From NCBI GenBank assembly GCA_948684385.1, contig CAPQCU010000016.1:1-40716 (forward strand): 40,716 bases of DNA, read 5' to 3'. A program made the translations under genes and the position numbers. Positions within the stretch are counted from its first letter, which is position 1. Each line of letters begins with the position of its first letter. Below, piece after piece: positions 32,169-40,664 of the stretch. Origin of the DNA: an uncultured bacterium (GTDB taxonomy: Bacteria; Cyanobacteriota; Vampirovibrionia; Gastranaerophilales; Gastranaerophilaceae). Under the pieces are notes generated by a model. The model ran no database searches. It was not told the DNA's origin and saw nothing but the letters and a program-made list of their open reading frames with translations.

Positions 32169-33365
32169 CTATTTGTCATCAAGCGCTGCAACACCCGGAA
32201 GAACTTTTCCTTCGATAAATTCAAGAGAAGCTCCGCCGCCTGTTGAAACGTGAGTGAAATCTTCTGCTTTGCAGAATTTCTTAGCTGCAGAAACAGAGTC
32301 GCCGCCGCCGATTACAGAAACAGCACCGTTCTTTGTTGCTTCAACAATAGCTTCAAGAACAGCTTTTGTACCTTCTGCAAACTTAGGATTTTCAAACGCG
32401 CCAACCGGTCCGTTCATAAGAATTGTTTTTGAAGATTTAAGAACTTCTGCAAACGCTTTTCTTGATTCAGGGCCTGCATCAACACCTTCAAATCCGTCAG
32501 GAATTTCATCAATTTTAACGAATTTATTTGTACCGTTGCCAGAAAAATCATCAGCAACAAGAACATCAGTAGCCATTACAAGCTTAACGCCTTTTTCTTG
32601 AGCTTTCTTTTCAATAGCTTTTGCAACTTCAAGCTGGTCATCTTCGCAAATAGAGTTTCCAATCTTACCGCCGTTAGCTTTAACGAAAGTATAAGCCATG
32701 CCGCCGCCAATAATCATATTGTCAACTTTGTCTAAAAGATTTTCTAAAACCCCGATTTTAGAAGAAACTTTTGCACCGCCAACAACAGCTGTGAATGGTC
32801 TTGTAGGGTTATCAAGAGCTTGAGACAAGCATCTGATTTCTTTTTCCATCAACAAACCAGAAACAGCAGGTTTAAGAATTTTTGCAAGTTTAGCAGTTGA
32901 AGTATGGTTTCTGTGAGCTGCGCCAAATGCGTCGTTTACATAAAAATCACCAAGTTTAGCAAGCTCTTCAGCAAAAGTCATATCGTCATCTTTTGCTTCT
33001 TCTGCTTTGTAGTAACGGATATTTTCTAATAATGCGATTTGACCGTCTGCAAGTTTTGCTACGTAAGAAGCAGCTTCTTCAACAGATGGAATAAATACAA
33101 TTTCTTCGCCAAAAACTTTTGACATGTATTTAGCTACAGGTTCAAGAGTAAATTCAGGGTTCTTTTCACCTTTTGGTCTGCCTAAATGAGCCATAAGAAC
33201 AATTCTTGCACCTTTTTCTTTCAAGAAATTTACTGTAGGAACGATAGCTTGAATACGGGTATCGTCAGTAACATTTTTGTTTTCATCAAGAGGAACATTA
33301 ACATCAACTCTTACAAGAGCTGTTTTTCCCTTAATGTCGCCTAAATCTTTGATTGATTTTTTCAT
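32169..33365 (-). CDS. pgk: Phosphoglycerate kinase
   Basis: 398 residues, standard length. Visible blocks: KTALVRVDVNVPLDENKNVTDDTRI, IVLMAHLGRPKGEKNPEFTLEPVA, FYVNDAFGAAHRNHTST, AVVGGAKVSSKIGVLENLLDKVDNMIIGGGMAYTF, and the nucleotide-binding GGGDSVSAAKKF with the C-terminal STGGGASLEFIEGK. It makes ATP from 1,3-bisphosphoglycerate in glycolysis. Own promoter and no neighbouring glycolytic genes. Confidence 0.98.
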   Translation of the reverse strand: MKKSIKDLGDIKGKTALVRVDVNVPLDENKNVTDDTRIQAIVPTVNFLKEKGARIVLMAHLGRPKGEKNPEFTLEPVAKYMSKVFGEEIVFIPSVEEAASYVAKLADGQIALLENIRYYKAEEAKDDDMTFAEELAKLGDFYVNDAFGAAHRNHTSTAKLAKILKPAVSGLLMEKEIRCLSQALDNPTRPFTAVVGGAKVSSKIGVLENLLDKVDNMIIGGGMAYTFVKANGGKIGNSICEDDQLEVAKAIEKKAQEKGVKLVMATDVLVADDFSGNGTNKFVKIDEIPDGFEGVDAGPESRKAFAEVLKSSKTILMNGPVGAFENPKFAEGTKAVLEAIVEATKNGAVSVIGGGDSVSAAKKFCKAEDFTHVSTGGGASLEFIEGKVLPGVAALDDK

Positions 33366-33394
33366 TATCTCTTTCCTTTCTTATTTGCATGAAT

Positions 33395-33423
33395 ATTATA
33401 GTCAAAACATGAAATTAGGTAAA
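33395..33423 (-). promoter_or_regulatory. Promoter of pgk
   Basis: Minus strand: TTTACC (33423 to 33418), 17-base spacer, TATAAT (33400 to 33395). A leader of about 25 bases with AAGGAAAG precedes the ATG. Confidence 0.75.
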
Positions 33424-33491
33424 TTTTTTTTAAGAAACATGAGATTTTTTAAACTGTTTACTATACAATGTAGTAATGAATGCGGCAGTAA

Positions 33492-33515
33492 GTAGGTTGG
33501 GTGAAACCCAACAAA
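33492..33515 (+). repeat. Dispersed GTTGGGT-GAA-ACCCAAC palindrome
   Basis: A GTAG prefix, then GTTGGGT, GAA loop, ACCCAAC, then AAAA. This short hairpin (7-base perfect stem) is a repeat type seen between genes in many unrelated bacteria. It sits in the leader of the uridine kinase-like gene. Confidence 0.6.
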
Positions 33516-33538
33516 ATCGCGACGAATAGGACGGATTT

Positions 33539-34375
33539 ATGATGGAAACTTTCGAACTTACAAACTATAATTTTTATTCCAGCAGGCTGGATATGGAACT
33601 TATCACAAACATCGTTGACACCCTCAAAGAAATTCTCGAAGAAGACAAAAAGCAGGAACAACCATTGTTTTTAAGAGTTGCAGACGATTTTATCTTAAAT
33701 ATTGCACGCAAAGTCGTTCAGGAAAAGAAAAAAACTTTTCTTATCGGAATAACCGGCGAAAGCGCATCAGGTAAAACCGTTTTTGTAGACAACACTATTG
33801 AAGCTGTTGTCAGAGACAAAAAAGAAGGTATCTACACTGTTATCCGTCAGGATGATTACTATAAAGACACATCAAAAGAGCTTATTGAAGCAGGAAGCTA
33901 TGATGCTTTGTTTAAAACCGGCTTCAGCTTTGATACTCCGGAAGTTATAAACCTTGCGCTTATGAGAGAACATTTGCTGGGTTTAAAAAACGGAGAAGAA
34001 GTAATTTCTCCAAGATACGATTTTGTAACCTGCGAATCACATCCGGACGGAGATATTAAAAAACCTGCAAAAGTTATTTTAACAGAAGGTTTGTACGTTT
34101 TAAACAAAGAAGTCCGAGATATTATGGACGTAAAAGTATATGTATTCACTCCAATTGATGTAATCAAAGAACGCTGGTACAAACGCGCAGTTTCACGCGG
34201 TAAGACCGGAGAAGCCGCAGATTTGCAGTTTAAAAATGTTAACGAGACAGCACAGCAGTACATCAGACCGACTTACCAGATTGCTGACTGTATAATTAAC
34301 GGTATGGTTGATAAAGAGTATATTAAGGTGATTACAGAGCGCATAATGGCAAGGCTTGCAGAAGTCTGCTGCTAG
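33539..34375 (+). CDS. Uridine kinase-like P-loop kinase
   Basis: 278 residues. An N-terminal helical extension of about 65 residues precedes the P-loop GITGESASGKT (70-80). Then come RQDDYYKDTSKELIEAGSYDALFKTGFSFDTPEVINLALMREHL, which matches the uridine kinase substrate region, and VILTEGLYVLNKEV (Walker B-like), followed by FTPIDVIKERWYKRAVSRGKTG. The family phosphorylates uridine/cytidine, but the extension and SFDTPE region mean a related substrate cannot be excluded. The ATG at 33539 has AGGACGGA upstream. The stop TAG runs into a G-rich repeat. Confidence 0.82.
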   Translation: MMETFELTNYNFYSSRLDMELITNIVDTLKEILEEDKKQEQPLFLRVADDFILNIARKVVQEKKKTFLIGITGESASGKTVFVDNTIEAVVRDKKEGIYTVIRQDDYYKDTSKELIEAGSYDALFKTGFSFDTPEVINLALMREHLLGLKNGEEVISPRYDFVTCESHPDGDIKKPAKVILTEGLYVLNKEVRDIMDVKVYVFTPIDVIKERWYKRAVSRGKTGEAADLQFKNVNETAQQYIRPTYQIADCIINGMVDKEYIKVITERIMARLAEVCC

Positions 34376-34482
34376 GGGTAAATAAAAGGGACTGAGAGGT
34401 CAGGACTACAGGCTTATAAGGAATTGCCCCCTCACCCCAACCTCGCCTCTTCGGGGTCTCTCCCGCAGGGAGAAGGAGAAAG
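34375..34482 (+). repeat. Composite intergenic repeat after the uridine kinase-like gene
   Basis: The left part (34375-34410) starts GGGGTAAATAAAAGGGACTG and closely matches 37536-37569 (GGGGTAAATGAAGGGACTGA). The right part (34426-34482) is a GC-rich REP-like element (CCCCTCACCCCAACCTCGCC) with a TCTCCC-GCA-GGGAGA hairpin (34459-34473). No coding seen. Confidence 0.65.
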
Positions 34483-34500
34483 TTTAAAGGTGTAATAAAA

Positions 34501-34866
34501 ATGTACGAACTTAAGGCACAAATGTATTTTTCAGCAGCGCATCATTTATTGAATTATGATGGCGAATGCGAAAACCAGCATGGACATAACTGGTTAGTTG
34601 AAGCTTTTGTAAAAGGTGATACCTTGGACAAAAGTAATATTCTTGTTGATTACAAAGTTTTGAAACGCGAATTAAAATCTGTTTTAGACTTATTAGACCA
34701 CAAAGATATCAATGAACTTCCATATTTTAAAGGCATCAGCCCTTCAAGCGAGATTTTGTCTAAATTTATTTATACAAAACTGAAAGAGAGAATTCCGCTT
34801 GTATCAAAGATTTCGGTCTGGGAAACAGCTACTTCATGTGCAAGTTACTTTTTAGAAAATGAATAG
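34501..34866 (+). CDS. queD: 6-carboxy-5,6,7,8-tetrahydropterin synthase
   Basis: 121 residues. The 6-pyruvoyl-tetrahydropterin synthase fold is clear: FSAAHHLLNYDGECENQHGHNW holds the zinc His ligands (14/15, 27, 29) and the catalytic Cys23; LLDHKDIN and the C-terminal VWETATSCASY complete the active site. It is the second step of queuosine/7-deazaguanine synthesis. The other que genes are not here; a radical SAM protein downstream (36475) is not QueE by sequence. Its start is preceded by AAAGGTG. Confidence 0.92.
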   Translation: MYELKAQMYFSAAHHLLNYDGECENQHGHNWLVEAFVKGDTLDKSNILVDYKVLKRELKSVLDLLDHKDINELPYFKGISPSSEILSKFIYTKLKERIPLVSKISVWETATSCASYFLENE

Positions 34867-34876
34867 GGGAAAATAG

Positions 34877-35698
34877 TTGGATTTAATACAATCAATATTA
34901 ATGGGAATAGTTCAAGGTTTGAGCGAATTTTTGCCGATTTCAAGCTCGGCTCACCTTGTGTTTACTTCGAATTTTTACAAAGTTTTTAAAGGAATCGAAA
35001 TCGTTCAGGAAACAAATCAGGAAGTTTTTCTTGATATCATGCTCCATCTTGGCACATTGATTGCAGTTATAATTTTCTTCAGAAAAGAAATTTTTGCAAT
35101 TTGCAAAGCTCTTATTAAACGTGACAAGACTAATCCTGATTTCAGAACCGGAGTTTACATTTTAATTGGTACTGTTGTAACTGTTCTAATTGCATTTCCG
35201 CTTAACGAAATCGCAGGCGGGCTGGTATTTAAACCCGCAATTGTAGGACTTTTGCTAATTTTTACAGGCGCATTGCTTTTGTTTAGTGAAAAAATTAAAA
35301 ATGCCAAAAGTGATAAAATTACTCTCAAAACTTCTATTTTAATCGCAATCGCACAGGGTTTTGCCGCACTTCCGGGCTTTTCACGTTCAGGCTTAACAAT
35401 TGCGACAGGCTTATTAAATGGAGTAGATCGAACAACTGCAGCAAGGTATTCGTTTTTGTTAAGTATTCCGATAATTCTGGGAGCTTCAATGGTTTATCCT
35501 CTTGTGAAGCTTGATTTTGCAGAAGTCGTAACTTATAACTGGACTGCAATAATTGCAGGTACTGTTGTTTCGGGAATAGTCGGATATTTTTGCATTAAGT
35601 ACTTCCTGAAATTTGTCTCTAAATTTTCACTGGCATTTTTCGGATATTACTGCTTGGTTATGGGTATTGTTACAGCAATCTTTTTCTGGGGGAAATAA
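34877..35698 (+). CDS. uppP: Undecaprenyl-diphosphate phosphatase
   Basis: 273 residues, about eight transmembrane helices. The UppP signatures are GIVQGLSEFLPISSSAHLVF near the N-terminus and IAIAQGFAALPGFSRSGLTIATGLLNGVDRTTAARYSFLLSIPIILGA. It recycles the C55 lipid carrier for peptidoglycan and glycan export. A TTG start at 34877, with AGGGGAA upstream, is supported by the MDLIQSILMGIVQG alignment. Its stop overlaps the deoC start by one base. Confidence 0.96.
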   Translation: MDLIQSILMGIVQGLSEFLPISSSAHLVFTSNFYKVFKGIEIVQETNQEVFLDIMLHLGTLIAVIIFFRKEIFAICKALIKRDKTNPDFRTGVYILIGTVVTVLIAFPLNEIAGGLVFKPAIVGLLLIFTGALLLFSEKIKNAKSDKITLKTSILIAIAQGFAALPGFSRSGLTIATGLLNGVDRTTAARYSFLLSIPIILGASMVYPLVKLDFAEVVTYNWTAIIAGTVVSGIVGYFCIKYFLKFVSKFSLAFFGYYCLVMGIVTAIFFWGK

Positions 35699-36351
35699 TG
35701 GAACTAAATAAACATATTGAACATACGCTTTTAAAGCAGGATGCGACAAAGGCAGAAGTAAAAAAATTACTTGATGAAGCTATAGAAAACAAATTCTTTG
35801 GAGTTTGTGTTAATCCTTGCAATGTTGCTTTTGCAAGCCGGTATCTAAAAGATACCAATGTAAAAACGGTTACAGTTATCGGTTTTCCTTTAGGACAGAC
35901 TACTTGCGAGTCAAAAGTTCTAGAAACAGTTGATGCTGTAAAAAATGGTGCAGATGAAATCGATATGGTGCTTAACTGCGGCAAATTGAAAGACAAAGAA
36001 TATGATTATATCATCGATGAAATTTCTAAAATCAAAGCAGCTTGTCAGGGCAAGAATTTGAAAGTAATTTTAGAAACAGACTTACTTACGCAGGATGAGA
36101 TTAAAACAGCTTGTGAACTTTGCATAAAAGGCGGAGCAGACTTTGTAAAAACTTCGACAGGGTTTGTAAAAAACGGAGTCGGAGCAAAAGCAGAAGACGT
36201 AAAACTTATGTATGAAACAGTGAAAGATGCAGGGTTAGGCGTTAAAGCTTCCGGCGGAATTCGTGATAAAGAAGCTGCATTAAAGATGATAGAAGCGGGT
36301 GCAACAAGACTCGGAACAAGCTCCGGAGTAAAAATCGTATCGGTTAAATAA
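35698..36351 (+). CDS. deoC: Deoxyribose-phosphate aldolase
   Basis: 217 residues. The Schiff-base Lys151 lies in FVKTSTGF and the proton-relay Lys183 in VKASGGIR; the N-terminal HIEHTLLKQDAT and IGFPLG blocks also fit. It splits 2-deoxyribose-5-phosphate into glyceraldehyde-3-phosphate and acetaldehyde. Coupled to uppP by a TAATG overlap. Confidence 0.97.
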   Translation: MELNKHIEHTLLKQDATKAEVKKLLDEAIENKFFGVCVNPCNVAFASRYLKDTNVKTVTVIGFPLGQTTCESKVLETVDAVKNGADEIDMVLNCGKLKDKEYDYIIDEISKIKAACQGKNLKVILETDLLTQDEIKTACELCIKGGADFVKTSTGFVKNGVGAKAEDVKLMYETVKDAGLGVKASGGIRDKEAALKMIEAGATRLGTSSGVKIVSVK

Positions 36352-36376
36352 AAAAAACCTCCCAAAAAGGGAGGAA
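36350..36376 (-). terminator. Hairpin with a T-tract only on the minus strand
   Basis: CCTCCC (36358-36363), AAAAA, GGGAGG (36369-36374), preceded by an A8 run. Read leftward this is a standard terminator (stem then T8); read rightward, after deoC, it has no T-tract. No leftward gene ends here. Confidence 0.45.
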
Positions 36377-36474
36377 AGTTTGAGCGATGAGGATTCTTTA
36401 TTATATTAAAACTTAACCCCTCAACAATCATTAAACTTTATGTTAATATAAGGGCTAGAGATTGCGGGGGATTT

Positions 36475-37542
36475 ATGAATTATTCAAACCTGTTTGATTG
36501 GGCTAGAAATTTTTACACATCACTTTCTTATAACGACAAATACGGAAGAGCAAAAGTTCCATTCAGATACTTTCTGGAACTGACTTACCGCTGTAATTTG
36601 CAATGCCCGTATTGTTATGTCGGCTCCGAACGCAACAAACAGGAACTTACAACAGAAGAATGGAAAAAAGTTATTGACCAGCTGCCTTTTTATTCAATTG
36701 CAACTCTCGTTGGCGGTGAACCGCTTATTCGAAAAGATTTTATTGAAATCCTCGCCCGTACATCCAAAAGAATTTGGAATAAGGTGCATGTCGTATCAAA
36801 CGGGATTTTGATTAATGATGAAATTATTAAAGCTTTTATAAAATACAAACTTCTTTTGCTTTCTGTTTCACTTGACGGATACGGTGAAAACCACGATAGA
36901 AACAGAGGTAAAGATGGGATTTTTGATAAAATAATTTCTAATTTGGAGAATTTAAAATCTCAAAAACCAAAACAAATGGTTGACATTAAGACAATTGTGC
37001 TTGAAAACAATCTTGATGATTTGGTTAAGCTTTATAAACTTTGTGAAGAAATGGATTTTGAGTTTTTATCTATTTCGTTTTTAAGGAACAACAACTGGAA
37101 ACAAAGCTCGATATTACAAGAAACTTTTATACCGGAATTCAATGCAAACTACCCGATTGAACCATATTTTGATATGGAACATTTTAGAGAGGTTTATAAA
37201 GAGATTGAAAGTTTAGGAGGCAAAACCAAACTTAGATTTTCACCAAAATTTGAGTACGCTTATGACCCGCTTGCTGCCATTGAAGGATTTTTTGCACTTC
37301 CGGCAGATAAACCGGTTCAGGAAATTTACAAGCCTTGCACATTTCCTTACAACAATATGTTCATAAATCCTGAAGGTTTTGTTTACCCTTGTTTATCAAT
37401 GAAAATTGGTAATGTAAAGGAAAAAAGCTTAAAAGAGCTTTTTAACGACCCTAAGTATTGCTGTTTCCGTAAAAACCTGAAAGCGAGCGGCGGAACATTT
37501 GGCGCTTGTTCTATGTGTTGCGAACTCGGGGTAAAGGGGTAA
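36475..37542 (+). CDS. Radical SAM/SPASM-domain protein
   Basis: 355 residues. The 4Fe-4S triad is Cys40, Cys44, Cys47 (LELTYRCNLQCPYCYVG). The barrel follows (VGGEPLIRKDF, KVHVVSNGILI, SVSLDGYGENHDRNRG). A C-terminal Cys cluster (PCTFPYNNMFINPEGFVYPCLSMKIGNVKEKSLKELF ... ACSMCC) is a SPASM/twitch domain holding extra clusters. Related enzymes modify peptides (RiPP maturases, anaerobic sulfatase activators) or cofactors. No precursor peptide gene was recognised nearby, so the substrate is unknown. GGGGGATTT precedes the ATG. Confidence 0.85.
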   Translation: MNYSNLFDWARNFYTSLSYNDKYGRAKVPFRYFLELTYRCNLQCPYCYVGSERNKQELTTEEWKKVIDQLPFYSIATLVGGEPLIRKDFIEILARTSKRIWNKVHVVSNGILINDEIIKAFIKYKLLLLSVSLDGYGENHDRNRGKDGIFDKIISNLENLKSQKPKQMVDIKTIVLENNLDDLVKLYKLCEEMDFEFLSISFLRNNNWKQSSILQETFIPEFNANYPIEPYFDMEHFREVYKEIESLGGKTKLRFSPKFEYAYDPLAAIEGFFALPADKPVQEIYKPCTFPYNNMFINPEGFVYPCLSMKIGNVKEKSLKELFNDPKYCCFRKNLKASGGTFGACSMCCELGVKG

Positions 37543-37569
37543 ATGAAGGGACTGAGAAGTTAAACTACA
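37536..37569 (+). repeat. GGGGTAAAT repeat copy at the end of the radical SAM gene
   Basis: GGGGTAAATGAAGGGACTGA and the following AGTTAAACTACA align with 34375-34410 with only a few changes. The stop codon of the radical SAM gene (37540-37542) lies inside it. A further GGGGTAAAGGAAGGGG follows near 37592. Confidence 0.65.
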
Positions 37570-37695
37570 AACCGGAAAGAGTGTTGAAAAAGGGGTAAAG
37601 GAAGGGGAAAAAGCTTAACATTTATTCACAAAAGGCAATTTTTCATCAAAACATGACTTTATATTAATAGTTAGGTTAGAAAAGAAGGTCTTATT

Positions 37696-39816
37696 GTGTC
37701 ACAAATCAATCCGAATATAAGTAATCAATATATACCTCAGGATTACGCAAAACAGCCTCAAGCTCAGCAGCAGGTGCGTATTCCTAACTATTACTATGTT
37801 CCGGATACATATAACAATATAAGTTTCAAAGATGCTCTCAAAGAAAATCCGATGTATGATATGCTATTAAAACCTTTCTTTGAACACCCTTTAGCTGTAC
37901 TTGGCACATGGCTTGGCTTAGGAGTCGGTCTGGACGCGTATTCCAAAGCTTGCAGCGGCAAGTATGAAAACAGCCTTGTTGCAAAAGCAGCAAACTTTGG
38001 AGACAGAATTCAGAACTCTAAGCTGATACAGAATAAGCCTGTTCAAACTGTTTTAAACGGGGTCGGAACCGTTGGTAAGAGCGGAAAGAAACTTGCCGGT
38101 AAGAGCGCTATTCTCCGTGCAATGAAATACACTCCGACTATGCCTGAGTGGTCTATGGCAAGAAGCCAGATGTTCAGCCATAATCAGGAAGTTGTTCAGG
38201 AGTTTTTGAGAATTACTGACGCTTTGCATCTTAATACTCAGGAAGTTCCAAAGCTTAAAGACCTTGGTCCGAATAAGTTTGAACTTGAAATGCTTAAGAA
38301 AAAGTTCAATGTTCAAAAAGTATCTCAGCTTCCTCAAGAACAGGCTGTAACCCAGCTTATGCTTGAAAGACTCGGTAGAACTCCTGAACAAATAAAGAAA
38401 ATTCAGGCTCTTGGAGAAGGTGCAGTAGGAGCTGCTAAAAGCGAAATCTTAAAAGAAATGGGATTAACCGCAGATAAGATTAATCTTATCAAAGAAGATA
38501 TGTACGGCAAGTACATCAACGAGGTTAAAACAGCTGCCGGAAAAGTAGGCGGTAAAGTCAAGATGGGCACAGGTCATTACGACTGGATGGGACCGGTTAC
38601 AAAAACTTTTGAACGAACAATCGGATGTGATGAAGTATACAACAAACTTCATAGCGTATCAGGAGGAGCAAAAACCGCAACAGGCAGATTTACATCAAAA
38701 CTTATGCAAATGGTTCACCGCGGCTTGACATTCGGAGGCGGTAAGCTTGGAGCTTTGATTTTCATTTCTCCACTTTTAGTTGAACTTGGAGTTAATGTAG
38801 GAAAAGCAGACAAAGACCAGAAAATTGGTACTGCTGTAAACGGTTTTGTAGAAAATATTTCGTGGGTATTCACTTTCCCGATTGCGCTCAAAATGCTTCA
38901 CGCAATCGGTGGTATCAAGCATGCCGGTATGACAAAAGAACAGGTTGAAAAAGTAAGACAAATCAAAAAAGAGTTTAACGACAAAGCAGGAAGCGGATTT
39001 ACAGATAAGTTAAAATCTTTGATGGGCAAAGAACCTTTAAAACCTTGTCAGTTCAAAAACAAAGCAGAATACAAAGCTGCTCTTAAAGAAGCGAAAAAAC
39101 AGGTAAAAGAACTTTCAAAAGTGAAAGGTCAAAATATCTTCACAAGAGGTATCAGAAAACTTGCCGGAGCTTTAACATTCGATCTGGGTAATTTCAAAGG
39201 CTACCACGGCGGTAATGCAGGCTCAAAAGTTCTGCATGACCTGCCAAGGTTCTTGAAAGACGGTGTTGCTATTCCTATGCGTTTCGGAGTGTGGGGCGTA
39301 CTTTCTATGGGAGTTTTAGGAGCTGCGCTTACTAAATGCACAACAGCTATTTTCGGAAAATCTTACGATTCAATGAAACAGGACGAACGCAAACAGGAAA
39401 GAAAAGAGCAGGAAAAATTCCTCAGAGAAGATTTGAATAGAAGATTATATGAAGCCCAGAGCCGTAAACAATTTGGACCTCAAGGCGCACAAATTGCAAT
39501 GAGAGGCGGAGCGCCGGCAATTCTTCAGACTGAAGAAAAAACAGATAATTACACTTATATCCCATCACAGGAAAATGTAATTCCTTCTCCTATTAGAGAA
39601 AACAAAGTTGACAACTATTCTTATATTCCATCCTCTGAATGCACAATAAAATCTGACAAAGCTGAAGAACAGACAAGAAAATATATTCCTTCACAAGCTG
39701 CCGCAAATATTCAGAAAAACTTTGACAACTCAGGACTTCAAGGCGCTTTAGACAGGGCGCAAAAAGCAGAAGATAAAGCCTTAAGAGTTCTTGCAGGAAA
39801 TTTTGAAGGAATGTAA
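37696..39816 (+). CDS. Large membrane protein with terminal YIPS/YVP motifs, unknown function
   Basis: 706 residues from a GTG at 37696 (AAGAAGGT seven bases upstream). I do not recognise the family. The N-terminus is polar and Gln/Asn-rich with QYIPQ and YYVPD, then ISFKDALKENP. A hydrophobic segment is at about 66-80, further candidate transmembrane segments at about 350-372 (KLGALIFISPLLVELGVNVG), 385-405 and 530-550. The middle is lysine-rich helix. The C-terminus is charged and carries three spaced YIPS motifs (about 617-675: NYTYIPSQE, NYSYIPSSE, RKYIPSQ). No Sec signal peptide. The INP start and IxFK motif resemble the AAA ATPases at 19853 and 21014. Confidence 0.7.
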   Translation: MSQINPNISNQYIPQDYAKQPQAQQQVRIPNYYYVPDTYNNISFKDALKENPMYDMLLKPFFEHPLAVLGTWLGLGVGLDAYSKACSGKYENSLVAKAANFGDRIQNSKLIQNKPVQTVLNGVGTVGKSGKKLAGKSAILRAMKYTPTMPEWSMARSQMFSHNQEVVQEFLRITDALHLNTQEVPKLKDLGPNKFELEMLKKKFNVQKVSQLPQEQAVTQLMLERLGRTPEQIKKIQALGEGAVGAAKSEILKEMGLTADKINLIKEDMYGKYINEVKTAAGKVGGKVKMGTGHYDWMGPVTKTFERTIGCDEVYNKLHSVSGGAKTATGRFTSKLMQMVHRGLTFGGGKLGALIFISPLLVELGVNVGKADKDQKIGTAVNGFVENISWVFTFPIALKMLHAIGGIKHAGMTKEQVEKVRQIKKEFNDKAGSGFTDKLKSLMGKEPLKPCQFKNKAEYKAALKEAKKQVKELSKVKGQNIFTRGIRKLAGALTFDLGNFKGYHGGNAGSKVLHDLPRFLKDGVAIPMRFGVWGVLSMGVLGAALTKCTTAIFGKSYDSMKQDERKQERKEQEKFLREDLNRRLYEAQSRKQFGPQGAQIAMRGGAPAILQTEEKTDNYTYIPSQENVIPSPIRENKVDNYSYIPSSECTIKSDKAEEQTRKYIPSQAAANIQKNFDNSGLQGALDRAQKAEDKALRVLAGNFEGM

Positions 39817-39893
39817 TTCCTTTATTTAAAGGATTTCAAAGGGGTTAAAATATAGTTTAATATATTCAGAATAGTATAAAATCGGAGATAGTT

Positions 39894-40664
39894 ATGGATA
39901 TATTTGCAGTCATAGGGCTGTTTTTAGGATTAGGCTTTATTTTAACCGGTCAGGCAATGGAAGGCGGAAACATCGGTCAGCTACTTCAAATTACCGCAGC
40001 ATTCATCGTACTTGGCGGTACTACAGGTGCTGTCGTTTTGAGTTTCCCGCCAAAAACACTGCTCTCTGCAGTATTAATGCTAAAAAACGTATTCATGCCG
40101 CCTAAATCCGATTTTAATGCTCTAATAACCGAAATCGGCGGATTTGCAACCAAAGCAAGAAAAGAAGGTATCATTGCACTTGAAAAAGAAGCTTATAACG
40201 CTTCTGACCCGCTCTTAACTCTCGGCTTAGGAGCCGTTGCCGACGGTACAGACCCTTCGCTTGTCAGAGAAATGATGGAAAATCAGATTGAACAGTTTGA
40301 AAACTACGTTAATAACGCAGCAAAAGTTTTCGAATCTTTCGGCGGTTACTCTCCGACTCTCGGTATCATCGGTGCCGTACTCGGCTTAATTCAGGTTATG
40401 CAGAACCTATCCGACCCGTCAAAGCTCGGTGCAGGTATCGCAGTTGCTTTCGTTGCAACAATTTACGGTCTGTTCGCGGCTAACCTCATCATGATTCCAA
40501 TCAGTACCAGAATTAAGTTTATTTATCAAAGCGTATTTTTATACAAAAACATGATTTTAGAAGGCGTTTTATCAATTCAAGCCGGAGAAAGCCCTGTATT
40601 AATCGAAAGAAAATTACGCTCATTTATACTTGAAGACAACAAGGACGCAAAACCTAATGGCTAG
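39894..40664 (+). CDS. motA: Flagellar motor stator protein MotA
   Basis: 256 residues, four transmembrane helices. MotA/ExbB hallmarks: MDIFAVIGLFLGLGFILTGQAMEGG at the start, the cytoplasmic loop REGIIALEKEAYNASDPLLTLGLGAVADGTDP, and the C-terminal channel helices with GGYSPTLGIIGAVLGLIQVMQNLSDPSKLGAGIAVAFVATIYGLFAANLIMIPIS. With MotB it forms the ion-driven stator of the flagellum. The last 8 bases overlap motB. TATAAA at 39875-39880 may be its -10; no sigma-28 box is seen here. Confidence 0.96.
   Translation: MDIFAVIGLFLGLGFILTGQAMEGGNIGQLLQITAAFIVLGGTTGAVVLSFPPKTLLSAVLMLKNVFMPPKSDFNALITEIGGFATKARKEGIIALEKEAYNASDPLLTLGLGAVADGTDPSLVREMMENQIEQFENYVNNAAKVFESFGGYSPTLGIIGAVLGLIQVMQNLSDPSKLGAGIAVAFVATIYGLFAANLIMIPISTRIKFIYQSVFLYKNMILEGVLSIQAGESPVLIERKLRSFILEDNKDAKPNG

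Noticed and set aside
36045..36431. Leftward open frame over deoC that could use the minus-strand terminator
   Set aside because: It is the mirror of the strongly conserved deoC frame, starts beyond the terminator and shows no protein-like pattern or ribosome site.
34501..37542. Queuosine cluster of queD plus the radical SAM gene as queE
   Set aside because: The radical SAM protein is 355 residues with a SPASM-type Cys-rich C-terminus and CxxxCxxC in a standard context, unlike the short QueE; uppP and deoC lie between.
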